Source: Rhodoferax sp. TH121 (GTDB lineage Bacteria; Pseudomonadota; Gammaproteobacteria; Burkholderiales; Burkholderiaceae_C). From it: a stretch of DNA of 64,000 nt. Under the pieces are notes generated by a model that saw only the letters and a list, made by a program, of their open reading frames with translations, had not been told where the DNA came from and searched no databases. A program made the position numbers and the translations under genes. The stretch is from NCBI RefSeq assembly GCF_002251855.1, contig NZ_NOXW01000021.1, forward strand, positions 868,001-932,000, read 5' to 3'. Below are positions 56,749 through 64,000 of the stretch, piece after piece. How positions within the stretch are numbered: position 1 is the first letter of the stretch; each line of letters begins with the position of its first letter.

Positions 56749-58566
56749 ATGTACCAATACACCGAATTTGACCGCCAGTTCGTCCGTGCCCGTGCCGCCC
56801 AGCACCGCGACCAGCTGGAACGCAACCTGGCCGGCACGCTGAGCGACGACGAATTCCGCCCCCTGCGCCTGCAAAACGGCTGGTACATCCAGCGCTACGC
56901 GCCCATGCTGCGCGTGGCCGTGCCGTATGGCGAGCTCTCCAGCGCCCAGTTGCGTGTCCTGGCCCGCATCGCCCGGGAATACGACCACCCCAGCAAAGAG
57001 GTGTTCGACAAGGCCATCGGCACCCAGGCCACCTGGGGCACCACCCACCTGCCCGTGGGCTACGGTCACTTCACCACCCGCCAGAACGTGCAGTTCAACT
57101 GGATTCCCCTGGTCAAGAGCGCCGACGTGATGGACCTGCTGGCCACCGTAAACATGCACGGCATCCAAACCAGCGGCAATTGCATCCGCAACATCACCAG
57201 CGACGAGCTGGCCGGCGTGGCGCCGGACGAGATTGCCGATCCGCGCCCCTTTGCCGAAATCATGCGCCAGTGGAGCACGCTGCACCCAGAGTTCGCCTTC
57301 TTGCCGCGCAAGTTCAAGATCGCCATCACCGGCGCCACGGAAGATCGCGCCGCCGTGAGCTGGCATGACGTGGGCCTGCACCTCATCAAGAACGACGCCG
57401 GCGAGCTGGGCTTCAAGGTGCTGGTGGGCGGTGGCATGGGCCGCACGCCCATCACCGGCACCGTGATCCGTGAGTTCCTGCCCTGGAACCAGATCATGAA
57501 TTACCTGGAAGCCGTGGTGCGTGTCTACAACCGCTGGGGCCGCCGCGACAACCTCTACAAGGCCCGCATCAAGATCCTGGTGAAGGCCGAGGGCCAGCGC
57601 TATGTGGACGAAGTCGAAGCCGAGTACCAGGAAATCCTGACCCGCGACGGCGCCCCCCACACCATCCCGCAGGCCGAACTGGACCGCGTTACAGCATGTT
57701 TTGTGCCTCCAGCCCTCGTAGAACGTGCGCAAGCAGCTACCAAAACTGTAGCAATTCCGCCCGAACGCCAAAAGGACTACGACCGCTGGCTCCAACAGAA
57801 CGTGGCTCTGCACAAGAACCCCGCGCTGCGCTGCGTCACCCTGTCCTACAAGCGCCTAGGCCAGGCCCCTGGCGACGCGGACGCTGACCAACTGGACACC
57901 GCAGCCGCCCTGGCCGACGAGTTCAGCGCCGGTGAAGTGCGCGTGACGCATGACCAGAACCTGCTGCTGCCCTGGGTGCGCGCGGAAGATCTGCCCGCCC
58001 TGTGGGTGGCCGCCAGCCACGCCGGTTTGGCGCGCAGCAATGTGCGCCTGCTGACCGACATGATTGCCTGCCCCGGCGGTGACTTCTGTGCGCTGGCCAA
58101 TGCGCGCTCCATCCCGATTGCCGCTGCCATCACCGAGCGCTACCAGGACATGGACGAGTTGCACGACCTGGGCGAGATCGACCTGCACATCAGCGGCTGC
58201 ATCAACAGCTGCGGCCACCACCACAGCGGCCACATCGGCATCCTGGGCGTCGACAAGGACGGCAAGGAGTGGTACCAGGTCTCCCTGGGCGGCTCGGACG
58301 GCTCCGCGCTGAGTGGTGCCGCCGTCGCTGGCAAGGTGGTGGGCCCGTCCTTCACCGCGCTGGAAGTGCCCGGCGTCATCGAAGCCCTGCTCGACACCTT
58401 CCGCCAGCACCGTTTGGGTAGCGAAACCTTTATCGACTGCGTGAAGCGCGTGGGCTTCGATACCTTCAAGGCGGCCGCCAACAGCGCCCGCCTGGCCGAC
58501 AAGAAAGAAGACCTGCACGCCATGCCCAAGGCCGACGGATACGCCAAAGACGCACAAGAAGCCTGA
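56749..58566 (+). CDS. cysI: Assimilatory sulfite reductase hemoprotein (nitrite/sulfite reductase family)
   Basis: It reduces sulfite to sulfide with six electrons. This 605-residue siroheme/4Fe-4S enzyme has two ferredoxin-like halves. Substrate-binding blocks TTRQNVQFNWIPL and the cluster cysteines in IACPGGDFCALAN (C-x5-C, about 440 and 446) and SGCINSCGHHHSGH (C-x3-C, about 483 and 487) are intact. There is no cysJ flavoprotein gene, so electrons probably come from ferredoxin. Residues about 317-336 (ALVERAQAATKTVAI) are encoded by a repeat copy between the two halves. Confidence 0.94.
   Translation: MYQYTEFDRQFVRARAAQHRDQLERNLAGTLSDDEFRPLRLQNGWYIQRYAPMLRVAVPYGELSSAQLRVLARIAREYDHPSKEVFDKAIGTQATWGTTHLPVGYGHFTTRQNVQFNWIPLVKSADVMDLLATVNMHGIQTSGNCIRNITSDELAGVAPDEIADPRPFAEIMRQWSTLHPEFAFLPRKFKIAITGATEDRAAVSWHDVGLHLIKNDAGELGFKVLVGGGMGRTPITGTVIREFLPWNQIMNYLEAVVRVYNRWGRRDNLYKARIKILVKAEGQRYVDEVEAEYQEILTRDGAPHTIPQAELDRVTACFVPPALVERAQAATKTVAIPPERQKDYDRWLQQNVALHKNPALRCVTLSYKRLGQAPGDADADQLDTAAALADEFSAGEVRVTHDQNLLLPWVRAEDLPALWVAASHAGLARSNVRLLTDMIACPGGDFCALANARSIPIAAAITERYQDMDELHDLGEIDLHISGCINSCGHHHSGHIGILGVDKDGKEWYQVSLGGSDGSALSGAAVAGKVVGPSFTALEVPGVIEALLDTFRQHRLGSETFIDCVKRVGFDTFKAAANSARLADKKEDLHAMPKADGYAKDAQEA
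57699..57755 (-). repeat. Dispersed palindromic repeat, copy inside cysI
   Basis: The head arms are GCTAC (57736-57740) and GTAGC (57748-57752), perfectly paired although both differ from the usual GCTAT/ATAGC. This is a compensatory change. TGCGCACGTTCTACGAGGGC and TGGAGGCACAAAA follow on the minus strand. It encodes ALVERAQAATKTVAI in CysI. Confidence 0.85.
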
Positions 58567-58590
58567 GCCCCGGACGCAGAAAGAGAGAAC

Positions 58591-58645
58591 ACTATGAAAT
58601 TAATAGCTGCTAGCGCACATTCCACCGGGGCTGAAGGCGAGAAAG
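58591..58645 (+). repeat. Dispersed palindromic repeat containing the DUF934 gene start
   Basis: CTATGAAATTAATAGCTGCT, AGCGCACATTCCACCGGGGC and TGAAGGCGAG match the family. The ATG of the DUF934 gene (58594) lies in the left arm of the head palindrome (CTATG...AATAG). Confidence 0.8.
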
Positions 58646-58983
58646 TCCTTGAAGTTGCGAATACTGATGACCCCCGCACGCTGGACCTGACGGGCGTGAC
58701 CCGCATCGACCTGCACTTCCCCAAGTTCACCGACGGACGCGCCTACAGCCAGGCCTTTCTGTTGCGCCGCCGCCTGGGCTTCACCGGAGAGATCCGCGCC
58801 ACGGGCGACGTGCTGATCGACCAGCTGGTGCAAATGGAACGCACCGGCTTTGACGTGGCCGTCCTGCGTGCCGACCAGAACATCGACTTCGCCCAGCGCC
58901 AGTTTGACCGCTACCGCGGCTTCTACCAGGGCGATGCGGTCACCGTGCAACCTGTGTTCGCCCGAGAAGGGGCGGCCGCATGA
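58594..58983 (+). CDS. DUF934 protein of the sulfur assimilation operon
   Basis: A 129-residue DUF934 family protein with the conserved core RIDLHFPKFTDGRAYSQAFL, LRRRLGFTGEIRATGDVLID and DQNIDFAQRQFDRYRGFYQG. Members are nearly always next to cysI/cysH and are proposed oxidoreductase accessory proteins; the function is not established. The first 15 residues (MKLIAASAHSTGAEG) derive from a repeat copy and are not part of the conserved core. The stop overlaps the cysH start (ATGA). Confidence 0.92.
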   Translation: MKLIAASAHSTGAEGEKVLEVANTDDPRTLDLTGVTRIDLHFPKFTDGRAYSQAFLLRRRLGFTGEIRATGDVLIDQLVQMERTGFDVAVLRADQNIDFAQRQFDRYRGFYQGDAVTVQPVFAREGAAA

Positions 58984-59780
58984 GCGCAGAAACCTCCTCC
59001 CTGAGCGGCCGCTTTGCGCCCCAGGCCCAGCCGGCTGGCAGCGCCATCGCACGGAATGCGGCTCCCTCGGGCGACTACATCATCAAGCTGGCAGAGGCCC
59101 AGGCCGTTCTGTCGCAAGCTGCGGCGCAGTTTGCCGGTGAGGACAGTGGCACCGCCAAGGTGACTCAGGCCTCCAGCTTGGGCGCTGAAGACGTGGTGAT
59201 CAGCCACCTCATCAACAGCCTGAAGCTGGACATCGGCATCTTTGTGCTGGAAACCGGCCGCCTGCACCAGGAAACGCTGGACCTGCTGGAGCGCTTCAAG
59301 GCGTCCAGCCGTGCTGCAGTCACCGTCTACACACCGGTGCAGGAATCCGTGATCGCGTTTGTGGACCGCGAAGGCAAGGATGCGATGTACAAAAGCATTG
59401 ACCTGCGCAAGGCCTGCTGCGGCATCCGCAAGATGGAACCACTGGACCGCGCCCTCAAGGGCAAGGACGCCTGGATCACCGGCCTGCGCCGGGAACAATC
59501 AGGGGCACGCGCCGAGGTTCCGCTGGTGGACACCAGTGAAAAGCGCACCAAGATCAACCCCCTGGCCAATTGGACCTGGGGCGATGTCTGGCACTACATC
59601 CAAACGAACAAGCTGGACTACAACCCGTTGCACGACCAGTTTTTCCCCAGCATTGGCTGCGAGCCCTGCACACGCGCCATCAGCCTGGGTGAAGACTTCC
59701 GCTCCGGCCGCTGGTGGTGGGAAGACGAAGCCGCCAAGGAATGCGGCCTGCATGTGAAACACGAAGAAGCCAAAGCATGA
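58980..59780 (+). CDS. cysH: Adenylyl-sulfate (APS) reductase, CysH family
   Basis: It reduces activated sulfate to sulfite. The 266-residue protein has the PP-loop-like domain (SSLGAEDVVISHLI) and two cysteine pairs, CCGIRKMEPL (C146, C147) and CEPCTRA (C227, C230). These hold a 4Fe-4S cluster and mark the APS-reducing type; the PAPS-only type lacks them. An APS kinase (cysC) is absent from the window, which fits. The catalytic cysteine is probably C256 in KECGLHV. It is coupled to DUF934 and cysD by 4-base overlaps. Confidence 0.95.
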   Translation: MSAETSSLSGRFAPQAQPAGSAIARNAAPSGDYIIKLAEAQAVLSQAAAQFAGEDSGTAKVTQASSLGAEDVVISHLINSLKLDIGIFVLETGRLHQETLDLLERFKASSRAAVTVYTPVQESVIAFVDREGKDAMYKSIDLRKACCGIRKMEPLDRALKGKDAWITGLRREQSGARAEVPLVDTSEKRTKINPLANWTWGDVWHYIQTNKLDYNPLHDQFFPSIGCEPCTRAISLGEDFRSGRWWWEDEAAKECGLHVKHEEAKA

Positions 59781-60709
59781 ACGCCATGACAGACACCTCC
59801 CATTTCGACCGCCTCTCGAACCAGCACCTGGACGCGCTGGAAGAAGAGACGATCTTCATCCTGCGCGAAGTCGCAGCCGCCTTCGAGCGCCCCGCCCTGC
59901 TGTTCTCGGGCGGCAAGGACTCGCTGGTCATGCTCAAGTGCGCCGAGAAGGCGTTCGGCGTCGGCCGCATCCCCTACCCGCTGCTGATGATCGATACCGG
60001 CCACAACTTCCATGAAGTGACCGACTTCCGCGACTTCCGCGCCAAGGAACTGGGGGCTGAACTGATCGTGCGCAGCGTGGAAGACTCCATGGCCCGCGGC
60101 ACCGTGCGCCTGGCCCACCCCGGCGAGAGCCGCAATGTGCACCAGTCAGTCACGCTGCTCGAAGCCATCGACGAGTTCCGCTTTGACGCGCTGATTGGCG
60201 GTGCCCGCCGCGACGAGGAAAAAGCCCGCGCCAAAGAGCGCATCTTCAGCCACCGTGACAGCTTTGGACAATGGCAACCCAAGGCCCAGCGCCCCGAGCT
60301 GTGGACGCTGTTCAACACCCGCCTTCAACCCGGCGAACACTTCCGCGTGTTCCCCATCAGCAACTGGACGGAGCTGGACGTGTGGCAGTACATCGAGCGC
60401 GAAAAGATCGCCCTGCCCAGCCTGTACTACACGCACAAGCGTGATGTGGTCGAGCGCAAGGGCCTCCTGGTGCCGGTGACCGACCTGACCCCCGCCAAAG
60501 AGGGCGAAACCATTGAAAGCCGCGACGTGCGCTTCCGCACCGTGGGCGACATCACCTGCACCTGCCCGGTGGAAAGCTTGGCCGCCACCGCTGCTGATAT
60601 CGTGATCGAAACACTGCAGGCGGACGTGAGCGAGCGCGGCGCCACCCGCATGGACGACAAGACTTCTGAGGCTTCCATGGAGAAGCGTAAAAAGGACGGA
60701 TACTTCTGA
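59777..60709 (+). CDS. cysD: Sulfate adenylyltransferase subunit 2
   Basis: The small subunit of ATP sulfurylase, which makes APS from sulfate and ATP. The 310-residue protein has the PP-loop FSGGKDSLVMLKCAEKAF, TGHNFHEVTDFRD, the block IGGARRDEEKARAKERIFSH and the C-terminal EKRKKDGYF. The start at 59777 (MNAMTDTSHFDRLSNQHL) overlaps the cysH stop. It overlaps cysN by one base (TGATG). Confidence 0.97.
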   Translation: MNAMTDTSHFDRLSNQHLDALEEETIFILREVAAAFERPALLFSGGKDSLVMLKCAEKAFGVGRIPYPLLMIDTGHNFHEVTDFRDFRAKELGAELIVRSVEDSMARGTVRLAHPGESRNVHQSVTLLEAIDEFRFDALIGGARRDEEKARAKERIFSHRDSFGQWQPKAQRPELWTLFNTRLQPGEHFRVFPISNWTELDVWQYIEREKIALPSLYYTHKRDVVERKGLLVPVTDLTPAKEGETIESRDVRFRTVGDITCTCPVESLAATAADIVIETLQADVSERGATRMDDKTSEASMEKRKKDGYF

Positions 60710-62040
60710 TGACCGCTACGAATACGATAGCAGCCCCCGCACAATCCACAGCGGCTGGCAGCACAAATGACACCTCATCTGCCCTGCGCTTCATCACTTG
60801 CGGCAGTGTGGACGATGGCAAAAGCACGCTGATCGGCCGCTTGCTGGTGGACAGCCGCTCGGTGCTGCAAGACCAGCTGGCCAACGTCTCCAAGAGCGGC
60901 GAGGCCGACCTAGCGTTGTTCACCGACGGCCTCTCCGCCGAGCGCGAGCAAGGCATCACCATCGACGTGGCCTACCGCTACTTCGCCACGCCCGCGCGCA
61001 AGTTCATCATCGGCGACGCGCCCGGCCATGAGCAGTACACCCGTAATATGGTGACTGCCGCCAGCAGCGCCCACGCCGCAGTAGTGCTGGTGGACGCCAC
61101 CAAACTCAAGTGGAATGTGGATGGACTGGTGGACCTGCTGCCGCAGACACGCCGCCACAGCCTGCTGGTCAACCTGCTGCGCGTGCCCGGCATCATCTTC
61201 GCGGTGAACAAGCTGGACGCCCTGGGTGACGACGCTGCCAAGGCCTTCGCCAAGATCACCGAGGCGCTGCAGGCCTTTGCCGCGCAAGCGGGCATTGCCA
61301 TCACCGCCACCATCCCCATGTCTGCGCTCAAGGGCCACAACGTGGTCACGGCCAACCCTGGCTGGTGCGGCTACACCGGCCCCAGCCTGCTGGCGCTGCT
61401 GGAAACCCTGCCCGTAACGGCAGCAGAGACCAACGTCCCCTTCGCCTTCCCCGTGCAGTGGGTCGAGAAATTCCACGACTCCGCCGACACCAGCAAGGGC
61501 CGCCGTGTGTTCTGGGGCCGTGTAGCCACAGGCACCGTGCAACCCGGTGACACCGTCTCCATCCTGCCCAGCGGCAAAACTGCCGTGGTCGCCCAGGTGC
61601 TGAACCACGCCCGCGTGCCCAAGGACCTGGGCGCAGGCCACGGTGCCGGCCTGGTGCTGGACCGCGAGGTCGACGTGTCCCGTGGCGACTGGATTCTGGC
61701 CTCCAACGACGCGCCCAGCCACTTTGAGACCACCCGCGAGATCAAGGCCACCGTGGCCTGGATGGACGACGAGCCACTGGTCGCCGGCCGCGTGTACCTG
61801 GCGCTGCATGGGCACCGCTGGATCAAGGCCAAGGTCAAGCGCATCGTGCACAGCCTGGATATCAACACGCTGGCCGAACACGACGCCGGCGAGATCCTGC
61901 CCAACGCGATTGGCCACATCGAAGTGTCCTTGCAGGAGCCGATTGCAGCCCTGCCCTATGCCCAAAGCCGGGTGCTGGGCTCGCTGATTCTGGTGGACAC
62001 GGCCAGCCACAAGACCTCGGGCGCACTGCTGCTGGGTTGA
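60709..62040 (+). CDS. cysN: Sulfate adenylyltransferase subunit 1 (GTPase)
   Basis: The GTPase that drives APS formation with CysD. The G1 motif GSVDDGKSTLIGRLL, G3 DAPGHEQYTRNMVTAAS and G4 NKLDALG are present. The 443-residue chain has two beta-barrels and no fused CysC kinase domain. The first 18 residues (TNTIAAPAQSTAAGS) precede the conserved SALRFITCGSVDDGKS core and correspond to a degenerate repeat copy. It is the last gene of the operon. Confidence 0.96.
   Translation: MTATNTIAAPAQSTAAGSTNDTSSALRFITCGSVDDGKSTLIGRLLVDSRSVLQDQLANVSKSGEADLALFTDGLSAEREQGITIDVAYRYFATPARKFIIGDAPGHEQYTRNMVTAASSAHAAVVLVDATKLKWNVDGLVDLLPQTRRHSLLVNLLRVPGIIFAVNKLDALGDDAAKAFAKITEALQAFAAQAGIAITATIPMSALKGHNVVTANPGWCGYTGPSLLALLETLPVTAAETNVPFAFPVQWVEKFHDSADTSKGRRVFWGRVATGTVQPGDTVSILPSGKTAVVAQVLNHARVPKDLGAGHGAGLVLDREVDVSRGDWILASNDAPSHFETTREIKATVAWMDDEPLVAGRVYLALHGHRWIKAKVKRIVHSLDINTLAEHDAGEILPNAIGHIEVSLQEPIAALPYAQSRVLGSLILVDTASHKTSGALLLG
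60714..60760 (+). repeat. Dispersed palindromic repeat, degenerate copy at the cysN start
   Basis: GCTACGAATACGATAGCAGC, CCCCGCACAATCCACAGCGG and CTGGC resemble the forward orientation of the family, with GCTA/TAGC arms and the same reading frame as the DUF934 copy. More diverged than the others. Confidence 0.55.
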
Positions 62041-62053
62041 CGCAACGCAAAGG

Positions 62054-62079
62054 AGTCGCCCCTGTTTACAGGTGCGACT
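62054..62079 (+). terminator. Hairpin after cysN
   Basis: An 11-bp stem with one mismatch: AGTCGCCCCTG pairs with CAGGTGCGACT. It begins 14 bases after the cysN stop. No T-run follows (TTCAAAACC), so it may be an mRNA end protector or a weak terminator before fdxA. Confidence 0.45.
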
Positions 62080-62148
62080 TCAAAACCCAATAAAATCAAG
62101 GGCTTGGCACTTTGCTGCCACATTTACTACTACTAGCCGCCAAATAAC

Positions 62149-62478
62149 ATGACACACATCGTCACCGAAGCCTGTATCAAGTGCAAATACACCGACTGCG
62201 TGGACGTGTGCCCCGTGGATTGCTTCCGCGAAGGCCCCAACTTTCTGACCATCGACCCCGATGAGTGCATCGACTGTGCCGTCTGCATCCCCGAGTGCCC
62301 GGTCAACGCCATCTACGCCGAAGAAGACGCCCCCAAAGACCAGCAGCACATGATCCAACTCAACGCAGACCTGGCCAAGCTGCCCGGCTGGAAGAGCATC
62401 ACCAAGCGCAAGGCGCCTCTGCCTGAAGCCGAAGAGTGGAAAGACAAGACCGGCAAGCTGTCGGAACTGTTGCGCTGA
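62149..62478 (+). CDS. fdxA: Seven-iron ferredoxin
   Basis: A 109-residue electron carrier with one 3Fe-4S and one 4Fe-4S cluster. The first cysteine set is C9, C12, C17, C21, C25 ([18 protein letters not shown]) and the second is C40, C43, C46, C50 ([12 protein letters not shown]). The C-terminal extension [20 protein letters not shown] is usual in Azotobacter-type FdxA. It is 18 bases before a putative ferredoxin reductase gene, with which it is likely co-expressed. Confidence 0.96.
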   Translation: MTHIVTEACIKCKYTDCVDVCPVDCFREGPNFLTIDPDECIDCAVCIPECPVNAIYAEEDAPKDQQHMIQLNADLAKLPGWKSITKRKAPLPEAEEWKDKTGKLSELLR

Positions 62479-62496
62479 TTGCGCCGGACGCGCGGC

Positions 62497-63558
62497 ATGG
62501 CGGCCCCCGTCATTGAAGCTGATGCCGTCGTCATCGGAGCAGGGCCGGTGGGCCTATTTCAGGTCTTCCAGCTCGGCCTACTCGACGTTCGCACCCATGT
62601 GATCGACGCCCTGCCCTATGCGGGTGGCCAGTGCGTCGAGCTCTACGCCGACAAACCCATTTACGACATCCCCGCCGTACCGGTCACCACGGGCCGCGGC
62701 CTCATCGAGAGCCTGCTGCAACAAATTGCGCCCTTTGGCGCACAGATGCATCTGGCGCAGCAGGTGGCCACACTCCAGCAGCAGGGCGATGGCCGCTTTG
62801 CACTACAGACCACGCGCGGGCAAGGCTTTCTTGCCAAGACTGTTTTCATTGCCGCAGGTGTCGGGGCTTTTGTGCCACGCAGCCTGGCCGTGGAAGGTGC
62901 CACCGCATTCGAAGGCCGCCAACTGCACTACCACATGCCAGCGCTGGATAGCTTGGCCAAGCGGCATGTCGTGGTGCATGGTGGCGGGGATGCGGCACTG
63001 GAGTGCGTTCTGCAACTCCTAGCACCCGACAACCACCACCGCCCGGCTTCGGTCACGCTGCTGCACCGGCGCGATGTGTTCCTAGCCCAAGCAGACACCA
63101 TCGCTCGCGTCCAAGCGCTGCGTGCCAGCGGCGTGCTGCGCTTTGTGGCTGCCCAGATCACCGGCCTGCAAGCACAGGGGGACCAGCTGCAGGCACTGAA
63201 CATTCTCGATGCCGACGGCGACACGCACGCCCTGCCTTTGGACCTACTGCTGGTATTTCTGGGCGTCTCACCCAAACTGGGCCCGGTGGCCGATTGGGGC
63301 TTGGCGATGGAACGCAAACAACTGGAGGTCAACACCGAGACCTTTGGCACCAGCGTGCCCGGCATTTTTGCTGTAGGGGACATAAATAATTACCCCGGCA
63401 AGAAGAAATTGATTTTGTGCGGCTTCCATGAAGCTACACTCGCTGCCTACGGCGCCATGCTCTTCATCTCTCCAGAGAAGAAAGTCATGTTGCAATACAC
63501 CACCACGAGTCCGCGCTTGCATGCGCTGCTCGGTGTGCAGACGCCGGAAAAAAAATAG
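62497..63558 (+). CDS. Ferredoxin/flavodoxin--NADP reductase, thioredoxin reductase-like type
   Basis: A 353-residue two-dinucleotide-binding flavoprotein. The FAD motif is [33 protein letters not shown] is the family block of TrxR-like ferredoxin reductases, and the NAD(P) motif is [17 protein letters not shown]. The C-terminal FAD block is [20 protein letters not shown]. The CxxC disulfide of true thioredoxin reductase is missing. The start at 62497 is chosen over an in-frame TTG at 62479. It probably moves electrons between NADPH and FdxA. Confidence 0.93.
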   Translation: MAAPVIEADAVVIGAGPVGLFQVFQLGLLDVRTHVIDALPYAGGQCVELYADKPIYDIPAVPVTTGRGLIESLLQQIAPFGAQMHLAQQVATLQQQGDGRFALQTTRGQGFLAKTVFIAAGVGAFVPRSLAVEGATAFEGRQLHYHMPALDSLAKRHVVVHGGGDAALECVLQLLAPDNHHRPASVTLLHRRDVFLAQADTIARVQALRASGVLRFVAAQITGLQAQGDQLQALNILDADGDTHALPLDLLLVFLGVSPKLGPVADWGLAMERKQLEVNTETFGTSVPGIFAVGDINNYPGKKKLILCGFHEATLAAYGAMLFISPEKKVMLQYTTTSPRLHALLGVQTPEKK

Positions 63559-63609
63559 CCTGATTTTAAAAAAATTAGCGTGTTTTCCAAATCACCGAAA
63601 AAACCACGC

Positions 63610-63615
63610 TATAAT
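63610..63615 (+). promoter_or_regulatory. -10 box of tRNA-Asn
   Basis: A perfect TATAAT 12 bases before the mature tRNA 5' end. The upstream 40 bases are AT-rich (A and T runs) but no clear -35 is at the right distance. Confidence 0.6.
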
Positions 63616-63627
63616 CTGAGGCTTCAT

Positions 63628-63703
63628 TCCTCAATAGCTCAGTCGGTAGAGCGCCGGACTGTTAATCCGTAGGTCCCTGGTTCGAGCCCAGGTTGAGGAG
63701 CCA
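63628..63703 (+). tRNA. tRNA-Asn (anticodon GTT)
   Basis: 76 bases including encoded CCA (63701-63703). The acceptor stem is TCCTCAA/TTGAGGA, the D-arm TAGCTCAGTCGGTAGAGC, the anticodon loop CTGTTAA (GTT at 63661-63663), and the T-arm CCTGGTTCGAGCCCAGG. It reads AAC/AAU codons. Confidence 0.98.
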
Positions 63704-63722
63704 AAAAATCCCGCAAGGGTGC

Positions 63723-63759
63723 AAAAAACCCTGCTACTTTTTCAGTAGCGGGGTTTTTT
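63723..63759 (+). terminator. Intrinsic terminator of tRNA-Asn
   Basis: A 15-base stem, AAAAAACCCTGCTAC with GTAGCGGGGTTTTTT, with one G-T pair and a 7-base loop, ending in six T. It starts 20 bases after the tRNA. Confidence 0.85.
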
Positions 63760-63797
63760 CTTTGTCCGCCACAATGCGCTTCCATGAAAGCCGCTGC

Positions 63798-64000
63798 ATG
63801 AAAGACCACTACGCTGCCCTCGGGCTCAACAGCGCTGCCACGCTGGCCGATATCAAGAAGGCATTCCGCCAAAAGGCTGCGCTGTACCACCCGGACCGCA
63901 ACCCGGCTGCGGATGCGGCTCTGCGCTTTCGTGAAGTGCAAGAAGCCTATGACACGCTGTCGGATGACAGCAAACGCCAGGCCTACGACGACAACCGCCG
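63798..64000 (+). CDS. J-domain (DnaJ-like) protein, 3' end outside window
   Basis: The first 67 codons are visible. The start MKDHYAALGLNSAATLADIK begins a J domain, with the catalytic HPD in LYHPDRNPAADAAL and FREVQEAYDTLSDDSKRQAY after it. The J domain stimulates the ATPase of Hsp70 partners. The rest of the protein is off the edge, so whether it is DnaJ proper or a short J-protein cannot be told; the absence of a nearby dnaK suggests the latter. Confidence 0.85.
   Translation, partial: MKDHYAALGLNSAATLADIKKAFRQKAALYHPDRNPAADAALRFREVQEAYDTLSDDSKRQAYDDNR

Noticed and set aside
63784..63801. Five-codon frame just before the J-domain gene
   Set aside because: It overlaps the J-domain start as ATGA but is too short to judge and has no ribosome-binding site of note.

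Overview
The window reads as an ordinary chromosomal stretch of a betaproteobacterium, most likely a Comamonadaceae member (Rhodoferax/Polaromonas/Acidovorax-like). This is inferred from family content and gene order (rimP-nusA-infB-rbfA-truB-typA, ratA-rnfH, guaB-guaA, cysI-DUF934-cysH-cysD-cysN) and from two kinds of short dispersed repeat that I associate with this family. There are no rRNA genes, prophage, insertion sequences or CRISPR arrays. Coding density is very high and no gene-free stretch exceeds about 220 bases.

Layout. 1-5.6 kb: the start of a receiver-GGDEF regulator (cut by the window edge), guaB-guaA for GMP synthesis, a secreted DUF4124 protein, and ratA-rnfH. 5.7-8.2 kb: smpB, an acyl-CoA hydratase/hydrolase and an EamA transporter. 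8.3-16.6 kb: the translation/transcription block typA, truB, rbfA, infB, nusA, rimP. 16.7-22.3 kb: a YejABEF-type peptide importer, then fabI, a large PLP basic amino acid decarboxylase, an NfeD/SPFH membrane pair and tRNA-Ser(GGA). 27.2-32 kb: holC and pepA, divergent from lptF-lptG-sirB (LPS export plus a CbiX/SirB chelatase). 32-36 kb: cysB, an aminotransferase, a PQQ-type sugar dehydrogenase and a small unknown. 36-44 kb: hrpA, argA, dsbB, yggX and an MnmC with a decayed methyltransferase half. 44-54.8 kb: a nucleoside module consisting of a BMP-type ABC importer, pseudouridine-5'-phosphate glycosidase, two PfkB kinases, a nucleoside hydrolase and a 2-oxoglutarate/iron oxygenase. 54.9-62 kb: an HD-GYP protein, then an assimilatory sulfur operon (tauE/safE, cysI, DUF934, cysH, cysD, cysN). 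62-64 kb: a seven-iron ferredoxin, a ferredoxin/flavodoxin-NADP reductase-like flavoprotein, tRNA-Asn and the start of a J-domain gene.

How the genes work together. The sulfur operon carries no CysJ flavoprotein. The nearby fdxA and reductase could feed electrons to CysI, and sirB plus cysB at 31.6-33 kb could supply siroheme iron insertion and regulation. The nucleoside block can plausibly import nucleosides, hydrolyse them, phosphorylate ribose and pseudouridine, and cleave pseudouridine-5'-phosphate.

The most unusual signal is a roughly 50-65 bp palindrome-headed repeat present in at least ten recognisable copies. Seven lie inside reading frames (truB, yejF, hrpA, dsbB, cysI, the DUF934 gene, cysN). 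For each orientation they use one and the same frame, so unrelated proteins share a repeat-encoded peptide. In the DUF934 gene the start codon lies inside the repeat, and in cysN the start codon lies just before it. This resembles the idea behind Rickettsia palindromic elements; whether it is described for this family could not be checked here.
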